Of a stretch of DNA of 64,000 nucleotides, positions 12,601 through 22,875 are shown piece after piece (position 1 is the stretch's first letter; each line of letters begins with the position of its first letter). The DNA comes from Dama dama. Its lineage: Eukaryota > Chordata > Mammalia > Artiodactyla > Cervidae. The translations under genes were made by a program, and so were the position numbers. The DNA lies in the NCBI RefSeq assembly GCF_033118175.1, contig NC_083696.1, positions 40,905,001 through 40,969,000 of the forward strand, read 5' to 3'. The notes under the pieces were generated by a model. It was not told the DNA's origin. It made no database searches and was given only the letters and a program-made list of their open reading frames with translations.

Positions 12601-15600
12601 CCCCCTTTCCCTCCACCTCCCGCTACCTCTTCACCCAATGCTTACCCCAGGAGGCATTTGCTGTCCCCCCACTCAGGATGGGCAAGAAATGGACAGAGCT
12701 TCAGCGAGTACCTGGGGTAGGCCCAGCCTTGCTCTCACTTCTCCGTGGGAAGATGTGATTCAATCTTTAGGTGCTTGGGATGTAGTGAGGAAGCCATGCG
12801 GCATTCCAAGAAAATGGTCCAGAGTGATAACTGCCGAGGCGGGGCAGTGCAATGCAGCAGGAAGAGCCGGGGACAGGCCAGGCTTGTCTCCTGTCTGTGG
12901 AAGGGGAGCAGGGCTAAACTCTTGAAATGACCAGGCCCATCATCACCTCCCTGAGTGGGTGAAGGAGCTGTCATGGGCTGGAGTGACTCTGTGCATGGAG
13001 GGCAGAGACCCCCCTGGGGTCCTGGCCCAGGGACCCCATGTCCCCCTCACCAGTAATTTTCAGGGGACTCTGGCACCGCGCAGAGAGGTTCTGAGCCTCA
13101 GCCTTGCTTCTTCATGTCCACCCAGTCACAGCGCAGACTCGGTCCCCAGGGAGAGCTGGGCCACCTGTCCTCGTCAGGTCAGTTCCAAAGGTGCCCTGGA
13201 GGGTCCCAGGGCCATGTCTGGGAGGGGCCCAGGCCCTGGGGACCAGCCTGTGCGTGTCCTAACCTCCCTCCCACGTCCCTGCCCTGACGTGAAGGTAGAG
13301 GCGGCGCTTACACGCCCCAGACAAGGATCGGGGTCGGCACTGTGGTATTTAAACTCCCTAACGGGGAGCTGGCAGTTCTTGCTGTAACTTCTGAGGAGAA
13401 AATGAGGAGGTGGGGCTTCAGTGAGGCAGTGAATGGAGCCAGAGATTACAGAGTCCTGATCACCCCCACCGTTTGTCAGCTATTTTGGATTACACTGCCT
13501 AATCTCCCCTGCCCCACCTCAGTTTCCCTGCTTTCGTATGGGAAGGGCATGACCCCAGCCCCTAGGGGGTCCTGAAGTCCAGGGCCCAAAGCCACCCAGG
13601 TGGTAAGTGGTTCATGATCCTTGGTGGCAAACGGAGTGAGTGGAGCAGCCCCCCTCGGCCCCTGGTTTGACTGAGGGGCGCTCTGGTGGGAGACAGGAGT
13701 CAGTGTGGTGAAGAGACCGCTTTCCTGGAGGGTCTCACAGAGCTGCTGCTGCTCCCCCCAGAGGACAAGTGGTCTCACTCCCACAAGGCTGAAGGTAGCC
13801 TCCTGTGAGCGCACTCATCCCCTGAGGTTGCCTGGAAATCTGCCCTGGATCCATTCCTCCCTGCCTCAGATCAGGACCTGCCCAACCTAGGGTTGGATTC
13901 CTACTTCCTGAGTTCAGTTCAGTCACTCAGTTGCATCTGACTCTTTGCAACCCCATGGACTGCAGCACGCCAGGCTTCCCTGTCCATCACCGACTCCCAG
14001 AGCTTGCTCAGACTCAAGTCCATTGAGTCAGTGATGCCATCCAACCATCTCATCCTCTGTCATCCCCTTCTCCTCCCACCTTCACTCTTTCTCAGCATCT
14101 GGGTCTTTTCCAGTGAGTCAGTTATTCGTGTCAGGTGGCCAAAGTATTGCAGCTCCAGCTTTAGCATCAGTCCTTCCAATGAATATTCAGGACTGATTTC
14201 CTTTAGGATTGACTGGTTTGATCTCCTTGCAATCCAAGGGACTCTCAAGAGTCTTCTTCAGCACCACAGTTCAGAAGGATCATTTCTTTGGTGCTCAGCT
14301 TTCTTTATAGTCCAACTCTCACATCCATACATGACTGCTGGAAAAACCATAGCTTTGACTACAGATGGACCTTTGTTGGCAAAGTAATGTCTCTGCCTTT
14401 TAATATGCCGTCTAGGTTTGTCATAGGTTTTCTTCCAAGGAGCAAGAGTCCTTTTAATTTCATGGCTGCAGTCACCATCTGCAGTGATTTTGGAGCCCAA
14501 GAAAATAAAGTCTATCATTGTTTCCATTGTTTCTCCGTCTATTTGCATTGAGGTGATGGTACCAAATGCCGCCATCTTCGTTTTTTGAATGTTGAGTTTT
14601 AAGCCAGCTTTTTCATTCTCCTCTTTCACTTTCATCAAGAGGCTCTTTAGTTCCTCTTCGCTTTCTGCCATAAGGGTGGTGTCATCTGCATATCTGAGGT
14701 TATTGATATTTCTCCTGGCAATCTTGATTCCAGCTTGTGCTTCATCCAGCCCAGCATTTCTCATGATGTACTCTGCATATAAGTTAAAAAAGCAAGTAAC
14801 AGTATACAGCCTTGACATACTCCTTTCCCGATTTTGAACCAGTCCATTGTTCCATGTCCGATTCTAATTGTTGCTTCTTGACCTGCATACAGATTTCTCA
14901 GGGGGCAGATGGCATTCCCATCTCTTGAAGAATTTTCCACAGTTTGTAGTGATCCACACAGTCAAAGGCTTTGGTGTAGTCAATAAAGCAGAAGTAGATG
15001 TTTTTCTGGAACACTCTTGCTTTTTTCTGTGATCCAACAGATGTTGGCAATTTGATCTTCTGGTTCCTCTGCCTTTTCTAAACCCAGCTTGAATATCTGT
15101 AAGTTCTCAGTTCACATACTGTTGAAGCCTGGCTTGGAGAATTTTGAGCATTACTTTGCTGGCATGTGAGATGACTGCAATTGTGTGGTAGTTTGAACAT
15201 CCTTTGGCATTGCTTTTCTTTGGAATTGGAATGAAAACTTTCTTTGGAACTGGAATGAAAAAATTCCAGTCCTGTGGCCACTGCTGAGTTTTCCAAATTT
15301 GCTGGCATATTGAGTGCAGTACTTTCACAGCATCATCTTTTAGGATTTGAAATAACTCAACTGGAATTCCATCACCTCCACTAGCTTTGTTCATAGTGAT
15401 GCTTCCTAAGGCCCACTTGACTTTGCATTCCAGGATGTCTGGTTCTAGGTGAGTGATCATACTATCATGATTATCTGGGTCATGAAGATCTTTCTTGTAC
15501 AGTTCTTCTGTGTATTCTTGCCACCTCTTCTTAATATCTTCTTGCTTCTGTTAGGTCCATACCATTTCTGTCCTTTATTGTGCCCATCTTTGCATGAAAT

Positions 15601-18600
15601 GTTCCCTTGGTATCTCTAATTTTCTTGACTAGAGCTCTAGTCTTTCCCATTCTATTGTTTTCCTCTATTTCTTTGCATTGATCACTGAGGAAGGCTTTCT
15701 TATCTCTCCTTACTATTCTTTGGAGCTCTTCATTTAGATGGAGATATCTTTCCTTTTCTCCTTTGCCTTTAGCTTCTCCTCTTTTCTCAGGCCTCTTCAG
15801 ACAACCATTTTGCCTTTATGCATTTCTTTTTCTTAGGGATGGTCTTGATCACTGCCTCCTGTACAATGTCATGAACCTCTGTCCATAGTTCTTGGGCACT
15901 CTATCAGATCTAATCCCTTGAATCTATTATACACTTCCACTGTATAATCATAATGGATTTGATTTAGGTCATACCTGAATGGTCTAGTGGTTTTCCCTTC
16001 TTTCTTCAATTTAAGTCTGAATTTTGCAATAAGGAGTTCATGATGTGAGCCACAGTTAGCTCCCAGTCTTGGTTTTGCTGACTGTATAGAGCTTCTCCAT
16101 CTTCAGCTGCAAAGAATATAATCATTCTGATTTCGGTATTGACTATCTGGTGATGTCCATGTGTAGAGTCATTTCTTGTGTTGTTGGAAGAGGGTATTTG
16201 CTCTGACCATTGTGTTCTCTGGGCAAAACTCTGTTAGCCTTTGCCCCGCTTCACTCTGTACTCCAAGGCCAAACTTGCCTGTTACTCCAGATATCTCTTG
16301 ACTTTGTACTTTTGCATTCCAGTCCCCTGTGATGTAAAGGACATATCTTTTTAGTGTTAGTTCTAGAAGGTCTTGTAAGTCATCATAGAACTGTACAACT
16401 TCAGCTTCTTCAGCATTAGTGATCGGGGCATAGACTTGGATTACTGTGATATTTAATGGTTAGCCTTGGAAATGAACAGAGACCATTCTGTCATTTTTGA
16501 GATTGCACCCAAGTACTGCATTCCAGACTCTTGGTTGAATATAAGGGCTACTGCATTTCTTCTAAGGGATTCTTGCCCACAGTAGTAGAAGTCATGGTCA
16601 TCTGAATTAAATTTACCCATTCCAGTCCACTTTAGTTCACTGATTCCTAAAATGTCAATGCTCACTCTTGCCACCTCCTGTTCCACACACTTCCTGTGTA
16701 GGCTAGCCTAGTGCCCGTGCTGAGTCAGTCTTCCAAAGTGTACCTGACCTTGGCCTTGGAGATACAACCTGGTTGACCACCAGGGAAAGAGGAGTTATGA
16801 GCTGTGTGTGGTTCGGGTGCTGCCAGGGCCAGAGTAGTGAGAACTGCTTGACCAACCGTGGGATGGTGGCCTGTCCAGAGCTGTACAACAACCCCCACAC
16901 GCTGCTTCCTTGTCATGGCACCCTCCTTCCTAAGGACAGGAGCTGAGGTGACAGCACCTTGACGAAGACGAGGAAACTGCCTGCCACCCTGCCTGCCTCG
17001 TCCACCTCCCGCGCAGCCAGAGAGACGGGGCAGAGGCCGGGATACCGCGGCTGCCAGGCAGGGCTGTTGCTAACGAGAGAGTCAGGGCAGCTGCTGGTGG
17101 TCCATGTCCAGTTTGGGTGGAAGGGGAGGGGCTCCCTCCCCCAGCACCTGAGACCCCCTTGTAGCACTGCCTGAGGCCAAAGAGGTGAAATGAGTCCCAT
17201 CTTCCCTGGAGGGTCTCAGCCACCCCGGTGTCCAGCCCCACCTGGAGGACCGTGTGTCGTGGAGGTGGCCCTCTGCTCGTTTGCTCAGCACCGAGAAGGC
17301 CTGAGTCTTCTGCCCGGCAGAGCAGTCCTTCGGGTATTGGTTTGATTACGATGTCCAGGGGCCCGTGACGGGATCCTGAGACAGGTGGCTGCTCTGGCCC
17401 ACATTAGCATCTCCAGCTGCACAGTGAGCCCATTCCAGACTCCCAGGAGGTTGGAGGGACCCTCTTCAGGGGCCTCTTGGTTCCATCCAAGTCTGCTGCC
17501 TGGTCACGGCTTTGTCTGGGACGCCATGCTGCAGTCGGGCTCCGGTCCTCTGTTCTCTGGCAGAATGGTCATGACTCTGAGCTCACTGCACTCTGGATTT
17601 GTCGAGTCTTTCTCCTGCCCCAGCTTCCATTTTCTGAGCCTCCCCCTTCATGCTTGTCAGCCATAGAATAACCACTGGGCTGTCATCTTCTCAGTTGGAG
17701 GTGGCATCTCCACCAGCGACTCAGGCTTTGTGTTCAAACCGCCCTGTCTTTTCCTGTCCAGTTCCAGAAAACCCACTCACAGCTTTGCCCAGCCTCCTCC
17801 CATGCTCATTAGTAGAGGAGAACGCAGCACCCTTACCTGGACGTGGTCCTGCCTTGGGTTCGTCTCAAGACTGGGTTGCCCTTCCCAGTCAAAGAGGACC
17901 CTCATCACAAAGACCGTGCCCACAGCAGCCAACCATGCTGGAGTCTCTGCTGCTGCTCTTTCTTACCGGCTGCTAGAGCATTTCCCTGTGGTTCCTTTAG
18001 TCCTGGTGGGGCAGAGCTCCTTGAGTCATTTTTCTCAAACATTTGGTTTGACAGTTTGGCCATTTCAACAGCAGAACATGCGGATTCTTGCGTTTCTGGT
18101 GGAACTAGTAGAAAAGGGCAGGGGTAGGTTGTTGTTGTTTTATTGGAATATAGTTGATTTACAGGGTTATATTAATTTCAGGTGTAACATCAGAGTGATT
18201 CTGTTTTTTATTTTTTGGCTATGCCCTGTGGCTTTTGGGATTTTAGTTTCCCAGCCAGGGGTTGAACCTGTGTCCCTAACAGTGAGAGTGCAGACAGAGT
18301 CCTCACCACTGGACCACCAGGGCATTCTCAATTCAGTTATATATGTGTGTGTGTGTATGTATATTTTATATACGTTCTTTTTCAGGTTGTTTTCCATTAT
18401 AGGTTATCACAAGGTACTGAATATAGTTCCCTATGCTGTGCTGTAAGAGCCTCCAGGAGGCTCAGTGGTAAAGAATCCACCTGCTGATGCCGGAGATGCA
18501 GGTTCGATCCCTGCATCCAGGTGACCCCCTGGAGAAGCAAATGGCAACCCACTCCAGTGTTCTTGCCTGGAGAATCGCACGGACAGAGGAGCCTGGCGGG

Positions 18601-21600
18601 CGACAGTCAGTCCATGGGGTTGCAAAGAGTCCAACACAACTTAGTGACTAAACTGCAACTACTTTGCAGTAAATCCTGTTCATCTATGTTATATATAGCA
18701 GTGTGTATCCGGCTAATCCCAAACTCCTAATTTGTACCCCTCCCCTTCATCAATGGACACGAGTTTGAGCAAAATATGGGAGATAGTGAAGGACAGGGAA
18801 ACCTGGTAAACTGCAGTCCGTGGGGTCGCCACGTCAGACTCGACTTACTGATAGCTCTTGCCGTTTGGTAGCTATAAGTTTGTTTTCTATGTCTGTGAAT
18901 CTGTTTCTGTTTTGTTCATGTGTGCATGTTTTGGATTCTGTGTATGAACAATACAATATGATACTTGTCTTTCTCTGATTTAGTAACCTCATCTCTAGGT
19001 CCATCAATCTTGCTGCAACTGGCATCATTTCATTCTTCTTTAATGGCTGAGTCATATGGGAGTAGGTATTGGTTGCACCTGATGGCAGTGTGAGGTGGTG
19101 GGAAGGTGCCACATGGAGAGCTGGGACCCTTGAGTGGACCTCCGCTGGACCCTCATGACCTAATTGTGACCTTAGACAATTCATGTCGTCTCTCTGGTCT
19201 CAGCTCTTTCACTTTTTTAAAGGAAGATGTTGGACAGAAGCTTGACCTCCAGGCTTTTCTGTCACCAGCCCTCAGAGTGGCTGCCCTTGGCCCAGCTCTG
19301 GAGCACCCTTGGATCCAGGCCCAATCGTGAGGGACGTGTCTCCATTTGTTCAAATGGCTTCCTGAGCCCTGTCCATCCCTGTCCCTTTGTGATTGTCTAG
19401 GGAGCTCTCCTGGTTCTGCTAGCTCATCTGTCTTTTGTTTCTTCTCAGATACATGATGCTAATTAATAGAAGCTGAATCATTTTGTACCAAGTAAAAAAA
19501 AATACTCCTAGGAGTCATCAGCTCCTCCATACTCTGAAATGTGTGGAGTCATACAAGGTGGGGGCTAAAAGGCAGTGGCCACATCCTTGGCATCTTGCAT
19601 TTACGACCCCCTGAGTCTCCCTAGGGGCCATGGAGAGGCCCTTCGGCCTGTCTTCCTTCCCCCGACCTTACCCCACGGTGATATTCTCAGCATATACCCC
19701 ACTGAAGCCACGGCCACATCTGTCTCATCCATAGTAAGATCCCCAAGATCTAGAATGAAGCCTGGTACTTGGTAGACATTCAGTATGTGTTTCTGAATGA
19801 GCAATGAACTGCCAGCCTGCAGCTCTGAGAACGGGCCTGTCTTCCCAGGTTCGGCAGTGTGTTCCCGAGTCTCAACATGGCGGTGAAACGGCGGGAGCAG
19901 GCCTTGCAGGACTACAGAAGGCTGCAAGCTAAGGTGGAGAAGTACGAGGAGAAGGAGAAGACGGGACCGGTGCTGGCCAAACTCCACCAGGTACCAGGAA
20001 GAAGTGCCGGGGGTGGACCGGAAGCCGTGTGGGCCCACACAGCAAGTTCCTGCTTCACCAAGGGGCCGAGACACCAGATGTCCTGACACCTCCGCCCTCC
20101 CCCCACCCCACCCCACCCCCACACACACGTCTTGCCCCAGTCAGGGTTCGGGTGAGCCGTGACACCCAGCGTGTTGCTCCCCAGGCCCGAGAAGAGCTTA
20201 GGCCGGTGCGGGACGACTTTGAGGCTAAGAACAAGCAGCTCCTGGATGAGATGCCACGCTTCTACAGCAGCCGACTGGACTACTTCCAGCCCAGCTTTGA
20301 GTCCCTGATCAGAGCACAGGTGAGGCGGCTGCCACCCCTCCTGCCCCGGAGGATGGCCCAGCACTGCTTCCCCTGGTGGGGAGGCAGCCGTGGGCTTTGG
20401 ACCAGCCCAGTCCCACCCCACACACTTGAAGTAGGCTTAGCCACTTTCTCCCACTGGCCCCCCCCGCCCCCCCACCCCGAACTCCCCAGCACTGCCTCCT
20501 CGAGGGAGGGATCCAGGCACCTTAGGTTGTTGGCTGGAATTCCTGTTTTGGTTCCTCCATTGCTCTGTGGTTAATCCCAGCCTTGGGACGAGGTCCCCCT
20601 TGTCCATGAGTCCTTCGCTCATGTTCTCCCCACTCCCGCTCAACCGCAAGGGCAGGAAGAAGCCTGCAGTGCCTCCCCCCGATGGGCAGGGGCCTTGCGT
20701 GGTGGGCTCAGGTCAAGATCAGAGGCCTTTTCTAAGGACCCTGCACCCCTGCCCTTCCCTGATTAGCCCTTTTGGTGGAAGACTAGGGAGTGTCTTGACC
20801 TTTAGCAAACCTGGGCAGGGTCCCTAAGCCCTGGAGAGAAGCACGCTCAGGACTCCCTCTGGGGCACCACTCTCGTGGGAAAGGTGCGCTCACTCGGGCT
20901 GGGCTGGGGTGGCGGTGCACCGAGGTGGCCCTGGGAGCCATGCCTCCTGCCACTCAAGGGTGTAAAGGCAGAGTTGCTCCTGCCCTCCTCCTCTGCCCCA
21001 CATTCTTCAAGCAGTTAGCAGGAGTTAGTCTCCCCATTTGTGAAAAGAAAAGAGGTTGAGGTGCCAAAACCAAGAGGTCTTCTATATGTGGGACACCCCG
21101 CCGCCTCCTCCCTCCCCTCCACAAGGTGACTGCACTTTCCCACCAGGTAACAAAGCTAAAGGCTCAGCATGTCCCCATCCGCCTCCAACCCGCCACCTCA
21201 GCTCCTGGCCTGGGTGTCTGGCGCCCTCCAGTGGACACTCTCATTCTTGCAGCGTCCACGGTTGCAGACACTGAGGAAAAGCCAGGTTCCTCCCCCGAGC
21301 CTATCTTGGGAGAGCCCCAAAACCCATGGGAATCATGGGATCTGGAGCCCTGAGCAGGATTAACATTAGTGACCAGAACCCCAGGGGCGCAGGGAAAGTG
21401 AAGCAGAGAGCTGAGTGCGTGGGGCGGCCCTGCCCTTGGAGGTGCGTGCAGGCTTGCTTCCGGCACTTCTCCCTGGGCCGAGGGGCAGTGGCTTGAGGAG
21501 ACCCCAGCCTCCCCTCTCCTGTGCCGCGCTCCCAGGCCCCGGCACAGCCCCTCCGCCCTGCGCTCTGCGCAGGAGGAAAGCCTCCGAGCTCCGAGCTCCG

Positions 21601-22875
21601 GGCGGGAGCTCTGGTGCCCTGTCAGCAGGCAGCAGGGTGGTGAGGGGTTGTTTACTGCCTCGTCAGCGCCAGCCTCCCCCTCCCGCGCCTGCTGCTGTCG
21701 TTAGTCACAGAAGTGAGCATTCCAGTGACTCAGCCTGCGCAGCGCGGCTTGGGGCAGCGAGCCGGGGGAGGGGGCCGCCCCTCCTCGCCACCCCAGCCCA
21801 GGCCCCCGCCCCTCGGGTGACCTTGATTCAACTACCCCTCAGCGGGTGCAGACCCGGCTCTGGGAGTGTGGAAGGTGACATGGCCTGGCCTTGCCCCTAG
21901 TAGCGCTGCAAGCCTCTGGGACAGGAGAGTTCCTTCTCCCCAGAGATAGCTTAGAGCTGGAGCTGGTAAAATATCAGAGTGTTCAACCAGTGTCGAAGAT
22001 TTTCTTGAAAGCCCATACTTGCATTTGGTCATGAGGTGGAGGCTGGGGCAGAAGGGGCCCCCGGCCTCCTCCCCGGGGCCTGCTCAGCCCTCCACCGCCC
22101 GAGAGAAGCTGATGGTCCTCGCTCCTCGGCCTGTTGCCCCCACCTCCTTCCAGCAGGCCTCCTTCCTACTCTGGTGTCTGTGCAGGAGACACAGGAACAA
22201 TCCTGGTCTCTGGCTCGCCTTTCCTGGGTCTGCAGCTGAGGCGGTGGTCAGGGCTGGGAAGGGACAGAGGCCAGAACCGTGTCCCCTCCCACCTTGACCT
22301 CTAAGACTGTCCCAGGGCTCTGGGAGCTGCCGTGACCTCTCCCCCATGGCCAAGAGCTTCTCCTGGCTTCCATGAAGCAGGTAGCCCCTTGTCAAGTGCC
22401 TGGCTTCCTAGGTCCACCCCCAGGATCCAAGGGTCCACAGTCCCCCCAGCCCTCCCCCCTCAGCTGCCTGGGGAGCTCAAGCCTCCACCTCCCCAAGGAC
22501 CTGTCACTCCGCTCTGCACCCAGGCAGTGGGCAGCGAACGTTCCTGAAGGGCTCAGGGCCATGGTTGTCCTGCAGTTCAAGGGGAAGGGCGGCGGCGGAG
22601 GGGAGGTAACAGAATAGCAGAGGGCCAGCCCACAGGCTCCAACTTCGCTGCCCACCGTCCCAGGGCTGCAGTGCTTTGGGGGCTCCGTGTCCCGAGCACA
22701 GCACCTGCAAACCTCTCTTACCCCGCAGGTCGTATACTACTCAGAAATGCACAAGATCTTTGGAGACTTGACCCAGCAGCTTGACCAGCCTGGCTGCCCT
22801 GACGAGCAGCGGGAGCGGGAGAACGAGGCCAGGCTGAGCGAGCTCCGAGCCCTCTCCATAGTGGCTGATGACTGA
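633..22875 (+). CDS. BIN3: BIN3, bridging integrator 3 (BAR-domain protein), exons 2-9 of 9
   Basis: Coding exons read at 633-681, 6814-6854, 7254-7315, 9912-10048, 10710-10750, 19849-19990, 20185-20319 and 22729-22875 (stop TGA 22873-22875). All introns are GT-AG and all phases join. With the missing first exon (about 8 coding bases, M-S-W start) the protein is 253 aa, equal to the human length as I recall it. Exon 2 reads IPFKIGQPKKQIVPKT; the C-terminus reads ELRALSIVADD. Nearly the whole protein is an N-BAR/BAR fold: long charged helices such as residues 113-160 (exon 7) and 161-205 (exon 8). There is no SH3 domain, as expected for BIN3 and unlike BIN1 or amphiphysin. Known family role: binding and shaping membranes, F-actin organisation and cytokinesis, acting with Rho GTPases in the cytoplasm. 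Intron 6 (9.1 kb) carries a large antisense BovB element. The gene converges with CCAR2. Confidence 0.96.
1160..1650 (+). repeat. BovB (RTE) LINE, 3' fragment
   Basis: Reads the C-terminal end of the BovB polyprotein in the + direction (NAEHWRNDAFELWCQRRLL, SNQSILKEIKPEYSLEG, RWLDGIID), then the 3' tail with CAAAGAGTC and a CAACAACAAC end. Inactive fragment. Confidence 0.9.
1741..1830 (+). repeat. CHR-type SINE fragment
   Basis: Starts near CTGGTCCAGTGATTGGGACT and runs through CAGTCCCTGGTCAGGGAACT to AAGATCCCACGTG. It has the 5' half only. Confidence 0.8.
2835..3235 (+). repeat. MIR SINE interrupted by a CHR SINE
   Basis: The left MIR part (2835-2920, ending CTCTGAGCCTTCGTTTC) and the right part (3071-3235, with AGCACTTAACCCAGTACCTGG) flank an antisense CHR SINE at about 2938-3070. 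Confidence 0.8.
2938..3070 (-). repeat. CHR-type SINE, antisense
   Basis: T-run, then ATCTTAGTTCCCCAACCGGG and AACCACTGGACTGCC, the reverse complement of the CHR head. Flanked by an imperfect 16-bp duplication (2905-2920 and 3071-3086). Confidence 0.88.
3960..4107 (-). repeat. CHR-type SINE, antisense
   Basis: T-run at 3958-3980, then TTTGGCTGCACCAGGTCTTA and GGATCTTAGTTCCCTGACC, ending at GCCACTGGCCCACCAAGGA. Confidence 0.85.
5300..5425 (-). repeat. CHR-type SINE, antisense
   Basis: TTTTTTTGTTTGTGCCAAGTGGCTTATGG-type start, GGTCTTAGTTCCCCGACCAG core, end at TAGCCACAGGACCAGTC. It is followed by a (GTTTT)n stretch at 5445-5470 and an A-run. Confidence 0.82.
5850..5960 (+). repeat. MIR SINE
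   Basis: Contains the MIR core resemblance CACTCAGTAGTGGTGTGACC TTG and the GACAGTTTAGGGCACAGACC head. Old and diverged; it may extend to about 6165. Confidence 0.6.
6855..9911 (+). other. BIN3: BIN3 introns 3 and 4 (around exon 4 at 7254-7315)
   Basis: No other coding evidence. A MER5-like hAT remnant lies near 8040-8225, an A-run at 8745-8760, and DNA-transposon-like sequence near 9335-9420 (AAAGTTTTATTGGAACACAG) and 9520-9650. The long + frame 6859-7662 crosses exon 4 by chance. Confidence 0.6.
8040..8225. repeat. MER5-like hAT DNA-transposon remnant
   Basis: Diverged match to the MER5 theme: a block around AAAAATCTATGTTTCTAGCC, then CTGATGCTGCTGGACCAGGG and the end ACTTTGAAAACTACTGCTCC. 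Assignment is from memory of the consensus. Confidence 0.5.
10049..10709 (+). other. BIN3: BIN3 intron 5
   Basis: Short intron. An antisense CHR SINE begins about 25 bp after the donor; the rest is unique GC-rich sequence with no exon evidence. Confidence 0.7.
10072..10178 (-). repeat. CHR-type SINE, antisense, no A-tail left
   Basis: Core AATCTTAGTTCCCCAACCAG and end TTTAACCACTGGACCACCAG, reverse complement of the CHR head. Confidence 0.83.
13911..16690 (-). mobile_element. BovB (RTE) LINE, nearly full length, inactive
   Basis: The element's sense strand is minus. Its 3' end (AGTTCAGTTCAGTCACTCAG on +) is at 13911. The minus strand encodes a broken polyprotein: endonuclease piece at 16453-16686 (DILGISELKWTGMGKFNSDD), palm/finger piece at 15107-15460 (NKASGGDGIPVELFQ) and a reverse-transcriptase piece at 14258-14818 with the catalytic YADD in LRYADDTTLMAES. 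Stops and frameshifts separate the pieces, so it cannot make a working enzyme. The length, 2.8 kb, is close to the usual 3.2 kb; the 5' end is missing. BovB is typical of ruminant genomes and thought to have entered by horizontal transfer. Confidence 0.95.
18205..18330 (-). repeat. CHR-type SINE inside L1, antisense
   Basis: TTTTTTATTTTTTGGCTATG start, TTTTAGTTTCCCAGCCAGGG core, CACCACTGGACCACCAGGGC end. Confidence 0.87.
18449..18655 (+). repeat. Bov-tA SINE inside L1
   Basis: From GAGGCTCAGTGGTAAAGAAT through CCACTCCAGTGTTCTTGCC to GGGTTGCAAAGAGTCCAACA and CTTAGTGACT. Nearly full length. Confidence 0.9.
18748..18852 (+). repeat. BovB 3' fragment inside L1
   Basis: GGACACGAGTTTGAGCAAAA, then GATAGTGAAGGACAGGGAAA, and the CGTGGGGTCGCCACGTCAGA tail. 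The last about 100 bp of BovB only. Confidence 0.82.
21220..21235. promoter_or_regulatory. CTCF-like motif
   Basis: GCGCCCTCCAGTGG is close to the CTCF core GCGCCCTCTAGTGG (one difference). Prediction by eye only. Confidence 0.35.
21718..21734 (+). promoter_or_regulatory. Paired TEAD and AP-1/antioxidant-response motifs
   Basis: CATTCC (TEAD type, 21718-21723) is followed at once by GTGACTCAGC (21725-21734). The latter fits both AP-1 (TGACTCA) and the antioxidant-response pattern RTGACNNNGC. It lies inside a CpG-rich block in BIN3 intron 8. Confidence 0.4.
22729..22875 (+). CDS. BIN3: BIN3 terminal coding exon
   Basis: The acceptor CCGCAG is followed by VVYYSEMHKIFGDL and ends with SIVADD and TGA. 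It encodes residues 206-253, the last BAR helix plus the short acidic tail. Phase 0 joins it to exon 8, which ends IRAQ. Confidence 0.95.
   Translation, partial: VVYYSEMHKIFGDLTQQLDQPGCPDEQRERENEARLSELRALSIVADD

Larger units (their letters stand above)
18130..19080 (-). mobile_element. L1 LINE 3' region, antisense, split by three insertions
   Basis: Four pieces read in order as one artiodactyl L1 3' region on the minus strand: about 18130-18205 (TTATTGGAATATAGTTGATT), 18331-18448 (CATTATAGGTTATCACAAGG), 18656-18747 (CCCAAACTCCTAATTTGTAC) and 18853-19080 (AAGTTTGTTTTCTATGTCTG, TCTCTAGGTCCATCAATC). The gaps are filled by a CHR SINE, a Bov-tA SINE and a BovB fragment. Confidence 0.85.
10751..19848 (+). 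other. BIN3: BIN3 intron 6 (9.1 kb)
   Basis: Left part 10751-13910 is unique GC-rich sequence, including a TAAT-motif cluster near 11505-11545. Positions 13911-16690 are an antisense BovB. Unique sequence then runs to 18130. Positions 18130-19080 are an L1 remnant with three younger insertions. MIR/L2-like scraps lie near 19130-19215 and 19740-19805. No exon was recognised. Confidence 0.7.
20320..22728 (+). other. BIN3: BIN3 intron 8, with a GC-rich putative regulatory core
   Basis: 2.4 kb of mostly unique, GC-rich sequence with no exon evidence. It holds a CTCF-like motif (21220-21235) and a CpG-enriched block at about 21420-21830. No clear transposon was seen. Confidence 0.6.

Noticed and set aside
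14258..16686. Reverse-transcriptase and endonuclease frames as a host gene
   Set aside because: They are pieces of a decayed BovB LINE, separated by stops and frameshifts, with the standard BovB 3' end.
17385..18446. Several 60-240 codon + frames upstream of the L1 mosaic
   Set aside because: No splice-consistent or family-like sequence; the longest runs into the antisense SINE and L1.
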